Shown here: positions 27,263 through 36,406 of the stretch, piece by piece | How the letters are laid out: each line of letters opens with the position of its first letter | Numbering within the stretch: the stretch's first letter is position 1 | DNA from: Lewinellaceae bacterium | GTDB taxonomy: Bacteria > Bacteroidota > Bacteroidia > Chitinophagales > Saprospiraceae | Assembly (NCBI GenBank): GCA_016719605.1 | Contig: JADJYW010000006.1 | Location: 361,501-425,500 of the forward strand | Direction: 5' to 3' | DNA length: 64,000 nucleotides | Made by a program: the position numbers and the translations under genes | Notes under the pieces: model-generated | What the model saw: the letters and a program-made list of their open reading frames with translations, nothing else | Told to the model about the DNA's origin: nothing | Databases searched by the model: none

Positions 27263-28666
27263 ATGTTGCTAAAACGCATCTGCTGGGTATCTTCGATTGT
27301 ACTACTTGCCTCTTTTGCTGCTCAGGCGGCGCCTAATGTCGAAGAAGGCAAAAACTTATTCATTGCCAACTGTGCCGCCTGTCACAACAAAAATATGAAG
27401 GACAACCTCACCGGCCCTGCTTTGGCAGGGGTAGAAGAGCGTTGGGCTGCATATCCTCGGACAGATTTGTACAAGTGGGTTCGATTTTCCCAAAATATGG
27501 TCACAGAAGGCCATCCGCGTGCTGTGGAACTCTGGGCGCAGTGGAAGCCGACACTGATGAACAACTTTCCGGGGCTGACGGACGACCAGATTGAAAGTGT
27601 CCTGTTGTACATCAATGATGTGGCGAACAAAAAACCGACTACCCCTGCTCCGGGCACGGATACTGCAGGTACCGGTGGTGGTTCCGGTTCCGGCACGAAT
27701 ATGTGGGTATTTGCCGGTCTGGCGCTGATTCTCGCGCTGTTGGCTTTCGCCCTCATGCGTATTATTGATAATCTGAGCAACATTACCCGGGTACAAGCAG
27801 GCGAGGCGCCGGTCAATCGTACGTTGTTGCAGGTGCTGACCACCAAAGGCGCTGTCGCGTTTTTAGTATTCGCTGTCACACTGATTTTCGGCTACAAAAC
27901 GGTGGACAATGCCACTCGGATGGGGCGCCAACAGAATTATCAACCGGAGCAGCCCATCGCGTTCAGCCACCAGTTGCACGCCGGCGCCAACAAAATTGAC
28001 TGCCAATACTGCCACGATTCTGCCCGGCGCTCCAAGCACTCGCTGATCCCCGGCACTAATACCTGTATGAATTGCCACTCGGCCGTGAAAAAAGGCACCA
28101 AGTCGGGCACTTCGGAGATTACCAAAATTTTTGCCTCCATTGGTTTCGATCCGATCACCAACAAGTATATCCCGGACTACGACAACTGGACGGACAAACA
28201 AATCGAAGACCTGTACAAGCAATGGATCGGTCAGGAGTACATCGCTTCCAATAGCCTTCCGGCCATGAATGATGCTGGACGCTCCATTGTTCAGGATCAA
28301 TGGGAAGGAATTGTGAAGGCACTGAAAAACGATTCCAACGGAAAAATCCAGGGACCTATCGAGTGGGTACGTATTCACAATCTGGCCGACCACGCCTATT
28401 TTAACCATGCCCAGCACGTCGCTGTAGGGCAGGTCGCTTGCCAAAAATGCCACGGCCCGGTGGAGCAAATGGAAGAAGTTTACCAGTACTCCACACTCGG
28501 AATGGGCTGGTGCATCAACTGCCACCGCGAAACGGAGGTCAAGTTCAAGGACAACGACTACTACAAACAATTTGAACGCTACCACCAGGAACTCAAAGAC
28601 GGCAAACGGGATAAAGTGACCGTGGCTGACGTGGGCGGTTTGGAATGCCAAAAATGCCACTATTAA
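27263..28666 (+). CDS. actA: Alternative complex III subunit ActA, multiheme cytochrome c with fused monoheme domain
   Basis: Electron-transfer subunit of the quinol:cytochrome c oxidoreductase, facing the periplasm. 467 residues: a signal peptide (MLLKRICWVSSIVLLASFAAQA), a monoheme cytochrome c domain (CAACH, ~38-42), a Gly/Ser linker, two hydrophobic segments (~150-170 and ~195-213), then a pentaheme domain with CQYCH, CMNCH, CQKCH, CINCH and CQKCH. Six CxxCH sites are visible in total. The N-terminal monoheme domain is additional to the pentaheme core. First gene of a continuous plus-strand operon with a strong upstream promoter candidate. Confidence 0.95.
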   Translation: MLLKRICWVSSIVLLASFAAQAAPNVEEGKNLFIANCAACHNKNMKDNLTGPALAGVEERWAAYPRTDLYKWVRFSQNMVTEGHPRAVELWAQWKPTLMNNFPGLTDDQIESVLLYINDVANKKPTTPAPGTDTAGTGGGSGSGTNMWVFAGLALILALLAFALMRIIDNLSNITRVQAGEAPVNRTLLQVLTTKGAVAFLVFAVTLIFGYKTVDNATRMGRQQNYQPEQPIAFSHQLHAGANKIDCQYCHDSARRSKHSLIPGTNTCMNCHSAVKKGTKSGTSEITKIFASIGFDPITNKYIPDYDNWTDKQIEDLYKQWIGQEYIASNSLPAMNDAGRSIVQDQWEGIVKALKNDSNGKIQGPIEWVRIHNLADHAYFNHAQHVAVGQVACQKCHGPVEQMEEVYQYSTLGMGWCINCHRETEVKFKDNDYYKQFERYHQELKDGKRDKVTVADVGGLECQKCHY

Positions 28667-28713
28667 GATATTGGGTGTCCAATCGCTCAATCACTCCATC
28701 ACACAATTTTTCA

Positions 28714-31700
28714 ATGATTAATATGCACCACGACAACGGTATTTGGGTCAGCACCGAAGATTTGAACCGGGAAGAATCCTTTCTCCAGTCCGCAGAAAAG
28801 GAGTTTTCCGTGGAAAACATGGCCGAAACAGATGGCCAATGGGCGGCTTCACGCCGTGATTTTCTCAAACTGATGGGCTTCGGGCTGGGTGCTGCCACAC
28901 TGGCGGCGTCCTGTGAAATTCCGGTCAAAAAAGCCATTCCGTACGTCACAAAACCGGACTCCATTGTCCCGGGGGTGGCCAACTACTTCGCCTCGTCGTT
29001 CGTCAACGGCAGCGACTATTGCTCCATTCTGGTTAAAACACGGGAGGGCCGTCCGATTAAAATTGAAGGCAACAGCCTGAGCAGCATTACGGCCGGTGGT
29101 ACGAGTGCCCGCGCTCAGGCCATGGTGCTTAGCCTGTATGATACGCGGCGCATTCAGAGCGCCGGGACGGTAGAAAATGGCGCCGTGAGCAAGTTATCTT
29201 GGCAAGATCTGGACAACAAGGTCAAAGGCCAGTTGCAATTGGGCGGCAATATCCGCCTCATTACCAATACGATCATCAGCCCGACGGCAAAAAAAGCCCT
29301 GGCAGAATTCACGGCAAAATATCCCAACACCCGGGTTGTCTCCTACGATCCTGTCTCCAGTGCGGCCTTGCTTGCTGCCAATGAGCAGTGCTTTGGCATA
29401 CGCGGCATTCCTTCCTACAAGTTTGGCGAAGCCGATGTTATTTTGTCCTTTGATGCCGATTTTCTGGGCACCTGGGTCAGTCCGATTGAGTTTGCCCGCG
29501 CTTATGCCTCCAAGCGCAAGATCAAATCCGTGCAAGGGGCTACGATGTCGCGCCACTATCAGGTAGAAAGCCATGTCAGCCTTTCCGGCTCCAATGCCGA
29601 TACCCGTATTCAAATCAAGCCCAGCGAAATGGGTGCTGCCATTTGTGCCCTGCACAACGAAGTGGCAGCACTGACCGGCGGAAGCAGTATCAGCGGCCCT
29701 GCCCTGAGCGACAAGGCCAAGGCTGCCCTGAAAAAAGCAGCGGCTGATTTGGTGACTGCCCGTGGCAAGTCGCTGGTAGTTTGTGGCTCAAACAACGTGA
29801 TGGAGCAGGTGATCGTCAACAAGATTAACGACCTGCTTGGCAATATCAACACGACCATTGATTTCAGTGTGCTGAACAATACCCGCCAGGGCGACGAGCG
29901 TGATATGGCTCGCTTGATCGGTGAAATGAATGCCGGTCAGGTAGCACTCGCCATTGTCTGGGGAGCCAATCCGGCCTACGAGCTGCCAAACGCCGACAAA
30001 TTCAAGGAGGCATTTGCCAAAGTAAATACGCGTATTTCGTTTTCCGGGGTCATGGATGAAACGACGGCACTTTGTTCGCACGCCGCACCGGCCCACCACC
30101 AGTTGGAAGCCTGGGGCGATGCCGAGCCTAAAACCGGTCATTACAGCCTGATTCAGCCGACCATAGCGCCGCTCTTTGATACCCGCCAGGCTGAGCATTC
30201 GCTGCTGGAGTGGGCAGAAAGCGCCAACTTGAATCGCGACGACGAACAGCCCTACTACCAGTATTTGAAATCGCACTGGGCAAACGACCTGCGTGCTATG
30301 CAAAGCAAGTACAATACCGGTGCAGCATTTTGGGATATGAGCCTGCACGACGGCGTATTTGAAAATCCTGCCGGCCCGCGTACGGTTGCTTTCAACAGTG
30401 GTGTTTCGCTGAATTCAGCCGGTGTTACCCAGCCTGCTTCCGGCGCCGTGGAAATTTCCTTCTACGAAACCGTAAACATTGGCAACGGCCAATACGCCCA
30501 CAACCCCTGGTTGCAGGAAATGCCCGACCCGGTCAATCGCACCGTTTGGGGCAACTACCTGTGCGTTCCGATTGAATGGGATGGCAATAAAAAAATGAAC
30601 GGCTGGATGAACCTCAACGACGGCGACAATGTCGAGGTTGAAGTCAACGGCAAAAAATTGACCTGCACGGTTGTGCGGACTTTTGGCCAGGCTCCCGGCA
30701 CGGTTTCAATCGCCCTTGGCGGTGGCCGCGAAAGCGGTGGTTGTGGGGTTGGGTACGGTGTGAATGTGAATCCGTGGCTCCCGATGGAAGGTGGTATGAT
30801 CCAGTATTTTGCCAAAGCAGCCAAAGTGGAAGCCACCGGCACCGTAGACAAACACTTCGCTTGTGTGCAGCACCACCACACGATGGGCCTCGCTGCTACG
30901 GATGCGAAAGGCAACACCATCAACGCCGACGAACAGGTGCTGGCTTACCAAGGCTCCCTGACCGACCGCTCGGTTATTTTCCAGGCCAACTTGAAAGAAC
31001 TGCCGAAGTTGGCGGAAAAACTGGCGGAATTCCACCAGCATTCCGATCACCTGAATACGCAGACCCTGTACCAAGACAACGTGGAGTACTTTGCTGCGGG
31101 TGTGAAATGGGGAATGTATGTTGACCTCAACTCGTGCATCGGTTGCGGCGCCTGTCAGGTCGCCTGCGTGAGTGAGAACAATGTGCCTGTTGTGGGTAAA
31201 AAAGAGGTAGCCCGCCACCATGAGATGACGTGGCTGCGTATTGACCGCTATTTTTATGGCGATCTGGAAAACCCGAAAGTGGTTTATCAGCCAATGATGT
31301 GCCAGCACTGCGATAATGCGCCTTGCGAAAACGTGTGTCCGGTGAACGCCACCAACCACTCCATGGAGGGACTAAACCAGATGGCCTATAACCGTTGCAT
31401 CGGTACGCGCTACTGCGCCAACAACTGCCCGTACAAAGTTCGTCGTTTCAACTGGCTGGACTATACGACAGCCGATACCTGGCCGGCTAATGAAGAACGT
31501 CTGTTCCGAGTTGACGGCGCTGATGTACCGTTTTATGCCGACAATCTGGTTCGTATGGTAATGAACCCGGACGTGACTGTGCGCAGCCGCGGTGTTATCG
31601 AAAAATGCTCTTTCTGCATTCAGCGTATCCAGGAGGGCAAACTGACGGCGAAGAAGGAAAATCGTGCTATTCTCGACAATGATGTGCGCTCGGCTTGTCA

Positions 31701-31863
31701 AACAGCCTGCCCGACCGGCGCCATTGTGTTCGGAAACCTGAATAATCCGGACAGCGCAGTCAACAAAGCCGCTGCGGGAGTTGGTGATCTGGCTTATCAA
31801 GTTTTGGAAGAAATAAACGTTCGGCCCGGCGTCAAGTACTCGGCGAAAATTCACAATTCTTAA
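28714..31863 (+). CDS. actB: Alternative complex III subunit ActB, iron-sulphur/molybdopterin-like protein
   Basis: Large peripheral subunit of ACIII, ~1049 residues from the ATG at 28714 (another ATG three codons on is equally possible; the open frame extends further but overlaps actA). A twin-arginine signal SRRDFLKLMG (RR at ~47-48) sends it across the inner membrane folded. The N-terminal ~750 residues resemble the molybdopterin-oxidoreductase fold, which in this family lacks the cofactor. The C-terminal ferredoxin-like part has the cysteine groups CIGCGACQVAC, CQHCDNAPCENVCP, CIGTRYCANNCP and CSFCIQ...ACQTACPTGA for 3Fe-4S/4Fe-4S clusters. It relays electrons between the quinol site and ActA. 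Confidence 0.96.
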   Translation: MINMHHDNGIWVSTEDLNREESFLQSAEKEFSVENMAETDGQWAASRRDFLKLMGFGLGAATLAASCEIPVKKAIPYVTKPDSIVPGVANYFASSFVNGSDYCSILVKTREGRPIKIEGNSLSSITAGGTSARAQAMVLSLYDTRRIQSAGTVENGAVSKLSWQDLDNKVKGQLQLGGNIRLITNTIISPTAKKALAEFTAKYPNTRVVSYDPVSSAALLAANEQCFGIRGIPSYKFGEADVILSFDADFLGTWVSPIEFARAYASKRKIKSVQGATMSRHYQVESHVSLSGSNADTRIQIKPSEMGAAICALHNEVAALTGGSSISGPALSDKAKAALKKAAADLVTARGKSLVVCGSNNVMEQVIVNKINDLLGNINTTIDFSVLNNTRQGDERDMARLIGEMNAGQVALAIVWGANPAYELPNADKFKEAFAKVNTRISFSGVMDETTALCSHAAPAHHQLEAWGDAEPKTGHYSLIQPTIAPLFDTRQAEHSLLEWAESANLNRDDEQPYYQYLKSHWANDLRAMQSKYNTGAAFWDMSLHDGVFENPAGPRTVAFNSGVSLNSAGVTQPASGAVEISFYETVNIGNGQYAHNPWLQEMPDPVNRTVWGNYLCVPIEWDGNKKMNGWMNLNDGDNVEVEVNGKKLTCTVVRTFGQAPGTVSIALGGGRESGGCGVGYGVNVNPWLPMEGGMIQYFAKAAKVEATGTVDKHFACVQHHHTMGLAATDAKGNTINADEQVLAYQGSLTDRSVIFQANLKELPKLAEKLAEFHQHSDHLNTQTLYQDNVEYFAAGVKWGMYVDLNSCIGCGACQVACVSENNVPVVGKKEVARHHEMTWLRIDRYFYGDLENPKVVYQPMMCQHCDNAPCENVCPVNATNHSMEGLNQMAYNRCIGTRYCANNCPYKVRRFNWLDYTTADTWPANEERLFRVDGADVPFYADNLVRMVMNPDVTVRSRGVIEKCSFCIQRIQEGKLTAKKENRAILDNDVRSACQTACPTGAIVFGNLNNPDSAVNKAAAGVGDLAYQVLEEINVRPGVKYSAKIHNS

Positions 31864-31866
31864 GGG

Positions 31867-31965
31867 TTAAAGGTTTCTGGTTAGAAGGTTTCTGGTTCGT
31901 CCAACCTTCTAACCAGAAACCTTCTAACCTTCAAGCCAGAAACCCTCAAGCCAGAAACCTTTTAA
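31867..31965. repeat. Intergenic inverted/direct repeat within the act operon
   Basis: The 119-base actB-actC gap is filled by tandem copies of GGTTTCTGGTTAGAA on one side and their reverse complement (TTCTAACCAGAAACC) plus CAAGCCAGAAACC copies on the other. An RNA copy would fold into a long hairpin around 31872-31932. The same 15-mer occurs upstream of dnaK at 15175-15189. It may set relative expression of actB and actC or be a passive repeat. Confidence 0.7.
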
Positions 31966-31982
31966 ATTCAACGATCAAGAAT

Positions 31983-33407
31983 ATGTCTCAACCTGTATCA
32001 CCTGTCAGGCATGTACTCATCGAGGGGAACAAGACCTACCATAATATCTCGGAAGATCTGTGTTCGCCTACCGAAAAGGCGCCGTCGAAGGAATGGATCA
32101 TTGCCTTTACGCTGTCTTCGGCCCTGCTCGGCCTCTATACCTTCGCCGTCATCTGGACGATTTGGAAAGGTATTGGCGAATGGGGTGCCAACCGAACGAT
32201 TAACTGGGCCTGGGACATTACCAACTTCGTTTGGTGGATCGGTATCGGCCACGCGGGTACGCTCATCTCGGCTATCTTGCTGCTGTTCCGGCAGCGCTGG
32301 CGTACTGGTGTGAACCGTGCGGCAGAGGCTATGACGATCTTTGCAGTCATGTGCGCCGGGCAGTTTCCGCTCATTCACATGGGCCGTCTTTGGCTGGCAT
32401 TCTTCATTTTTCCGTTCCCAAATACGCGCGGCCCACTGTGGGTGAACTTCAACTCGCCGTTGCTCTGGGACGTGTTCGCTATCTCGACATACTTCTCGGT
32501 ATCGCTGCTGTTCTGGTATACCGGTTTGGTGCCTGACTTAGCCACTGTGCGTGACCGCGCCGTTGGTTTCCGCAAAAAAATGTACGAGAAATTTTCTTTT
32601 GGCTGGACGGGCAGCGCAAAGCACTGGCAGCGTTGGGAATCCCTCTCCTTGATCCTCGCCGGCATCTCTACGCCGCTCGTACTTTCGGTACACACGATCG
32701 TATCCTTCGACTTTGCCACGTCGGTCATCCCGGGTTGGCACACAACGATCTTCCCTCCCTATTTTGTGGCAGGGGCTATTTTCTCCGGTTTTGCCATGGT
32801 ACAAACGCTGATGGTAATTACCCGGAAAGTGCTGAAACTGGAAGACTATATTACCATCAACCACATAGATTCCATGAACAAGGTGATTGTACTGACCGGT
32901 ACAATCGTCGGCGTAGCCTACCTGACGGAATTGTTCATCGCCTGGTACTCGGGTTACATTTACGAGCAGTTTGCCTTTTACAATCGTGTATTCGGGGTGT
33001 ACTGGTGGTCGTATTTCGGTATGATGTTCTGCAACGTGGTCAGCCCGCAGTTGTTCTGGTCGCGCAAAATTCGTCGTAGTATCTGGTGGACATTTTTCCT
33101 TTCCATCGTGGTAAACATCGGGATGTGGTTTGAGCGCTTCGTGATTATTGCAACTACATTGGCTCGGGATTATTTGCCCTCTTCCTGGAGCTACTACAGC
33201 CCGACTTGGGTTGAAATCTCCCTGTTTACCGGTACGATAGGTTTGTTTTTCACTTTGTTCCTGATCTTCACACGGGTCGCTCCAGTGGTGGCCATCGCCG
33301 AGGTAAAAGCGATTCTGAAGGTGGCCGGCGACCAGTTTATTGGTCCCAATGCGAAGAAGGCACATGAACATGCGTCGCAGTCATCCGAAAAGCAGGAAAA
33401 ACACTGA
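31983..33407 (+). CDS. actC: Alternative complex III subunit ActC, NrfD-like membrane protein
   Basis: Integral quinol-binding subunit of the NrfD/PsrC family, 474 residues, with about ten transmembrane helices starting near residue 36. Recognisable family stretches are FVWWIGIGHAGTLISAILLLFRQRWR, WLAFFIFPFPNTRGPLWVNFNSPL and the later DYITINHIDSMNKVIV. Both ends are cytoplasmic or periplasmic loops without cofactors. It is one of two paralogous NrfD-like subunits of the complex (with ActF). It follows actB after a repeat-filled gap and precedes actD by 49 bases. Confidence 0.96.
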   Translation: MSQPVSPVRHVLIEGNKTYHNISEDLCSPTEKAPSKEWIIAFTLSSALLGLYTFAVIWTIWKGIGEWGANRTINWAWDITNFVWWIGIGHAGTLISAILLLFRQRWRTGVNRAAEAMTIFAVMCAGQFPLIHMGRLWLAFFIFPFPNTRGPLWVNFNSPLLWDVFAISTYFSVSLLFWYTGLVPDLATVRDRAVGFRKKMYEKFSFGWTGSAKHWQRWESLSLILAGISTPLVLSVHTIVSFDFATSVIPGWHTTIFPPYFVAGAIFSGFAMVQTLMVITRKVLKLEDYITINHIDSMNKVIVLTGTIVGVAYLTELFIAWYSGYIYEQFAFYNRVFGVYWWSYFGMMFCNVVSPQLFWSRKIRRSIWWTFFLSIVVNIGMWFERFVIIATTLARDYLPSSWSYYSPTWVEISLFTGTIGLFFTLFLIFTRVAPVVAIAEVKAILKVAGDQFIGPNAKKAHEHASQSSEKQEKH

Positions 33408-33456
33408 TCCCCGGATTCACTCAAAACTCGAAACTCAGTCACTCAAAACATATAAA

Positions 33457-33987
33457 ATGGCTGCTGCAAGCAAAAAGGTACTGTACGGATTGTACAACGA
33501 CGAGGAAGATTTGAAGAGCGCGGTAAAATCGGCTCGGAAAAGTCATTTGGACATCATGGATGTACTCACGCCGTTCCCGGTGCACGGGTTGGATCCCATC
33601 CTGGGGTTGAGCGAAAGTCGTTTGCACATTCTCGGTTTTATTTACGGCGCTATTGGCGCCACATTCGGTTTTGGTTTTATGTCCTGGGCATTGGCTCGCG
33701 ACTGGCCGACGATGTTTGGCGGCAAGCCTTACTGGCCTGTCCCTTCGTTTATCCCGATTACATTTGAGATGACGGTGCTTTTTGCTGCGTGGGGGATGAC
33801 GATCACATTTTACACGATTTGCGGCATGTGGCCGGGAGCACAAGCCACTATTTTGGACAATCGGATTACGGACGACAAGTTTTGTATTGCTTTTGACGTA
33901 ACCAATTCCGAGGAAAAGGATGTGTCCGGCTTACAGGCTTTTTTTAGCAAAACCGGGGCCGCCGAAGTGAATCTCAAGACGATTTGA
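33457..33987 (+). CDS. actD: Alternative complex III subunit ActD (DUF3341)
   Basis: Membrane subunit of 176 residues from the ATG at 33457; the frame is open further upstream into actC but without conserved sequence. It has a cytoplasmic N-terminus (VLYGLYNDEEDLKSAVKSARKSH, DVLTPFPVHGLDPILGLSESRL), two transmembrane helices (~65-83 and ~105-127) and a C-terminal soluble part ending KTGAAEVNLKTI. The FPVHGLD segment is diagnostic of DUF3341/ActD. Two helices anchor it to the NrfD-like subunits. Confidence 0.95.
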   Translation: MAAASKKVLYGLYNDEEDLKSAVKSARKSHLDIMDVLTPFPVHGLDPILGLSESRLHILGFIYGAIGATFGFGFMSWALARDWPTMFGGKPYWPVPSFIPITFEMTVLFAAWGMTITFYTICGMWPGAQATILDNRITDDKFCIAFDVTNSEEKDVSGLQAFFSKTGAAEVNLKTI

Positions 33988-34064
33988 CCGGTATTCACCC
34001 GTTTTTTTGACATGCGGGATCGGACGAAAATGCATCAATCACGATCAACGAACAACATCAAAAT

Positions 34065-34784
34065 ATGAAATACGCAATCGGCGCTATCATCGGGATTGCC
34101 TTGTTTGCCTGGTTCTTTTCGCTGTGCTCGCCGGCCGGCAAAAACAAAACCGGGCACGAATACATGCCGGATATGTACCACGCGGTCAGTTACGAGGCCA
34201 ATGTGTTGAGCGATTACCACTGGAACCACTGGGATGATAAAAGCGTGTTCACCAAGGCTTCCCTGTCGCAACCGCGCGGTAAGGTGGCGGGGTCGGTAGC
34301 ACGTGGCTATACCAGTGTTTACTACAACGGCGAGGATGCGCTTGAGATCGTTCGGGGCAAAAACGCTCCCAACGCTATTGCTGCACAGGTAAATGGAGAA
34401 GCGCCTTTTTACTACGAGAACACACCGGAAGACCGTATTCGCTGCGAAAAAGAAATACCGTCTAATCCGTTTCCTATCACCAAGGCCGGACTGGATCGCG
34501 CCAAACCTTTGTACGATATCTATTGCGGCATCTGCCACGGTGAAAAAGGCGACGGTCAAGGCTGGTTAGCCGCCAATCCCGAAACCAAATACCCGGCACA
34601 ACCGAAAAACCTGCTGGACGCAGATTTGGTGAGTGCCGGCGACGGCCGTATCTATTTCGCGATCATGTACGGCTTGAACGTGATGGGCGGGTATTCCGAC
34701 AAGTTGTCTTTTGAAGAACGCTGGCAGGTGATCCACTATATCCGGTCGCTCCAAGCCAAGAGTCAAAACCTGCCCTACGAATAG
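34065..34784 (+). CDS. actE: Alternative complex III subunit ActE, monoheme cytochrome c lipoprotein
   Basis: Monoheme cytochrome c of 239 residues that carries electrons from ActA to the oxidase. The N-terminal hydrophobic leader ends FFSLCSPAG, where Cys could be lipidated, as in related ActE proteins. The HEYMPDMYHAVSYEA segment is typical of ActE. The heme site is CGICHGEKGDGQG (~151-155), with the distal Met probably in the C-terminal IMYGLNVMGGYSD region. It lies 77 bases after actD and 70 before actF. Confidence 0.94.
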   Translation: MKYAIGAIIGIALFAWFFSLCSPAGKNKTGHEYMPDMYHAVSYEANVLSDYHWNHWDDKSVFTKASLSQPRGKVAGSVARGYTSVYYNGEDALEIVRGKNAPNAIAAQVNGEAPFYYENTPEDRIRCEKEIPSNPFPITKAGLDRAKPLYDIYCGICHGEKGDGQGWLAANPETKYPAQPKNLLDADLVSAGDGRIYFAIMYGLNVMGGYSDKLSFEERWQVIHYIRSLQAKSQNLPYE

Positions 34785-34854
34785 GAAGTGCAGTTGTATC
34801 AAAACAAAAAAGTGAAACATCTAAAATTTCCGGTGCTGAAACCGGCCTTGCGAT

Positions 34855-36312
34855 ATGAACCTGAATACGCAATTCGTATTTGACAGCAAACTGAAGCGCA
34901 ACCTGATGATCGGGATGGCGCTCGGTGCAGCGTGCCTCGTGTGGTCCGCTATCGGTGACGACGAGTACCGCACGCGCTTTTGGACTAATTACCTCCATAA
35001 CGCCGTCTTTTTCACGGGGATCGCCTTTACCGCTACGTTTTTCTTGTCGGCTCAGATAACCGCTTTTGGCGGTTGGATGACAGCGGTGAAACGGATATGG
35101 GAAGCCATGGGTCAGTTTATGATAGTAGGCCTGGTGCTGTTGCTGCTTATTGTGGCAGGCGTGTGGGGCCATCTGCATCACCTGTACCATTGGAACGTGG
35201 CGGGTATCACGGATCCAGAGAATCCGCTGTACGATAAAATTATTGCCGGCAAGTCCGGGTTTCTCAGCCCCGTCTTTTTCACGATCGGAACGCTCGGTTT
35301 TTTGGCTATTTGGTATTTTTGGGCGTATAAAATGCGCCAGAACTCCATGCAGCAAGACGACCATGAAACGGCTGCGTTGGCTTATTATAAAAAAGAACGC
35401 AAGTGGGCGGCCACATTTCTTCCGCTCGGCGGCTTTTTGAGCACGGTCTTTTTCTGGCAACTGATCATGTCTATTGACCCGCACTGGTACAGTACGATGT
35501 TCGCGTGGTACTCCACCATCTCGGTACTGCTGGCCGGGTTGGCACTTATGATTATGTTGATTTTGTACCTGCAGTCCAAAGGATACCTCGAATATGTGAC
35601 GCGGGATCATTTGCACGATTTGGGTAAATATCTGTTTGGTATCAGTGTTTTTTGGACCTATCTGTGGTTTGACCAGTTCATGTTGATCTGGTACGCCAAT
35701 ATCGGTGAAGAAACAATTTACTTCAAGGAGCGGATGGACCATTATCCGGTGCTGTTTTGGGGTAATCTGGTTTTGAATTTTATCACACCTTTTCTGGTAC
35801 TGATGCGGAACGACACCAAGCGCAAAGCAGGCACCCTGTTTTTTGCTTGTCTGATCGTATTTTTTGGGCACTGGTGGGACTTTTTCTACATGATCAAACC
35901 AGGCGCTCGTATTGCGGCGCATGAGTCCATGGAAATCTCCGAGGGCAAACACAACAATCAACACGATGCGGCTCCGATTGGCGCAGCACCGGCTACTGCT
36001 ACCGGAGGACACGAAAGCCATGACCAAGCTACACACGCTGTGGCAGCGGCCACAGCCGACCATTCCGGTGGTGACCATGGTCACGCCGATCATCACGACG
36101 ATGCGCTTTCAGGCTTCAAATTGGGATATACCATCCCCGGCATACAAGAACTTGGCGTACTTGTCGGCTTCCTCAGCCTCTTCCTGTTTTTCTTTTTCCG
36201 TCAACTGGAACGGGCATCACTTTTACCTATGCGAGACCCGTTCCTGGAAGAAAGTTTGCACCATTCGACGGGCGCCTATATTGATGGAGAAGGGGACGGA
36301 CACGAGCATTAA
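34855..36312 (+). CDS. actF: Alternative complex III subunit ActF, NrfD-like membrane protein with His-rich tail
   Basis: Second NrfD-like polytopic subunit of ACIII, 485 residues with about ten transmembrane helices. Family stretches include RFWTNYLHNAVFFTGIAFTATFFL, FLSTVFFWQLIMSIDPHWYSTMFAWYS and FDQFMLIWYANIGEETIYF. Before the last helix there is an unusual Ala/Gly/His-rich insertion of about 55 residues (~365-420) with about thirteen histidines, including HGHADHHDD, which may bind metal. It is the last act gene, 94 bases before the oxidase subunit II gene. Confidence 0.95.
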   Translation: MNLNTQFVFDSKLKRNLMIGMALGAACLVWSAIGDDEYRTRFWTNYLHNAVFFTGIAFTATFFLSAQITAFGGWMTAVKRIWEAMGQFMIVGLVLLLLIVAGVWGHLHHLYHWNVAGITDPENPLYDKIIAGKSGFLSPVFFTIGTLGFLAIWYFWAYKMRQNSMQQDDHETAALAYYKKERKWAATFLPLGGFLSTVFFWQLIMSIDPHWYSTMFAWYSTISVLLAGLALMIMLILYLQSKGYLEYVTRDHLHDLGKYLFGISVFWTYLWFDQFMLIWYANIGEETIYFKERMDHYPVLFWGNLVLNFITPFLVLMRNDTKRKAGTLFFACLIVFFGHWWDFFYMIKPGARIAAHESMEISEGKHNNQHDAAPIGAAPATATGGHESHDQATHAVAAATADHSGGDHGHADHHDDALSGFKLGYTIPGIQELGVLVGFLSLFLFFFFRQLERASLLPMRDPFLEESLHHSTGAYIDGEGDGHEH

Positions 36313-36375
36313 AAAAATAATTTAGAGTGGTTCTGTTCAAGACAAATAACCTTCCTGGCCCTCAACCAAACCTGT

Positions 36376-36383
36376 TACCTTTG
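36376..36383 (+). promoter_or_regulatory. Candidate -7 box before the oxidase genes
   Basis: TACCTTTG fits TAnnTTTG, 31 bases before the subunit II ATG, in the largest gap between act and oxidase genes. It suggests the oxidase genes can be transcribed separately from act. No clear -33 TTTG is seen. Confidence 0.4.
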
Positions 36384-36406
36384 AGTTTATAGAAAAAAAA
36401 ATTGCG

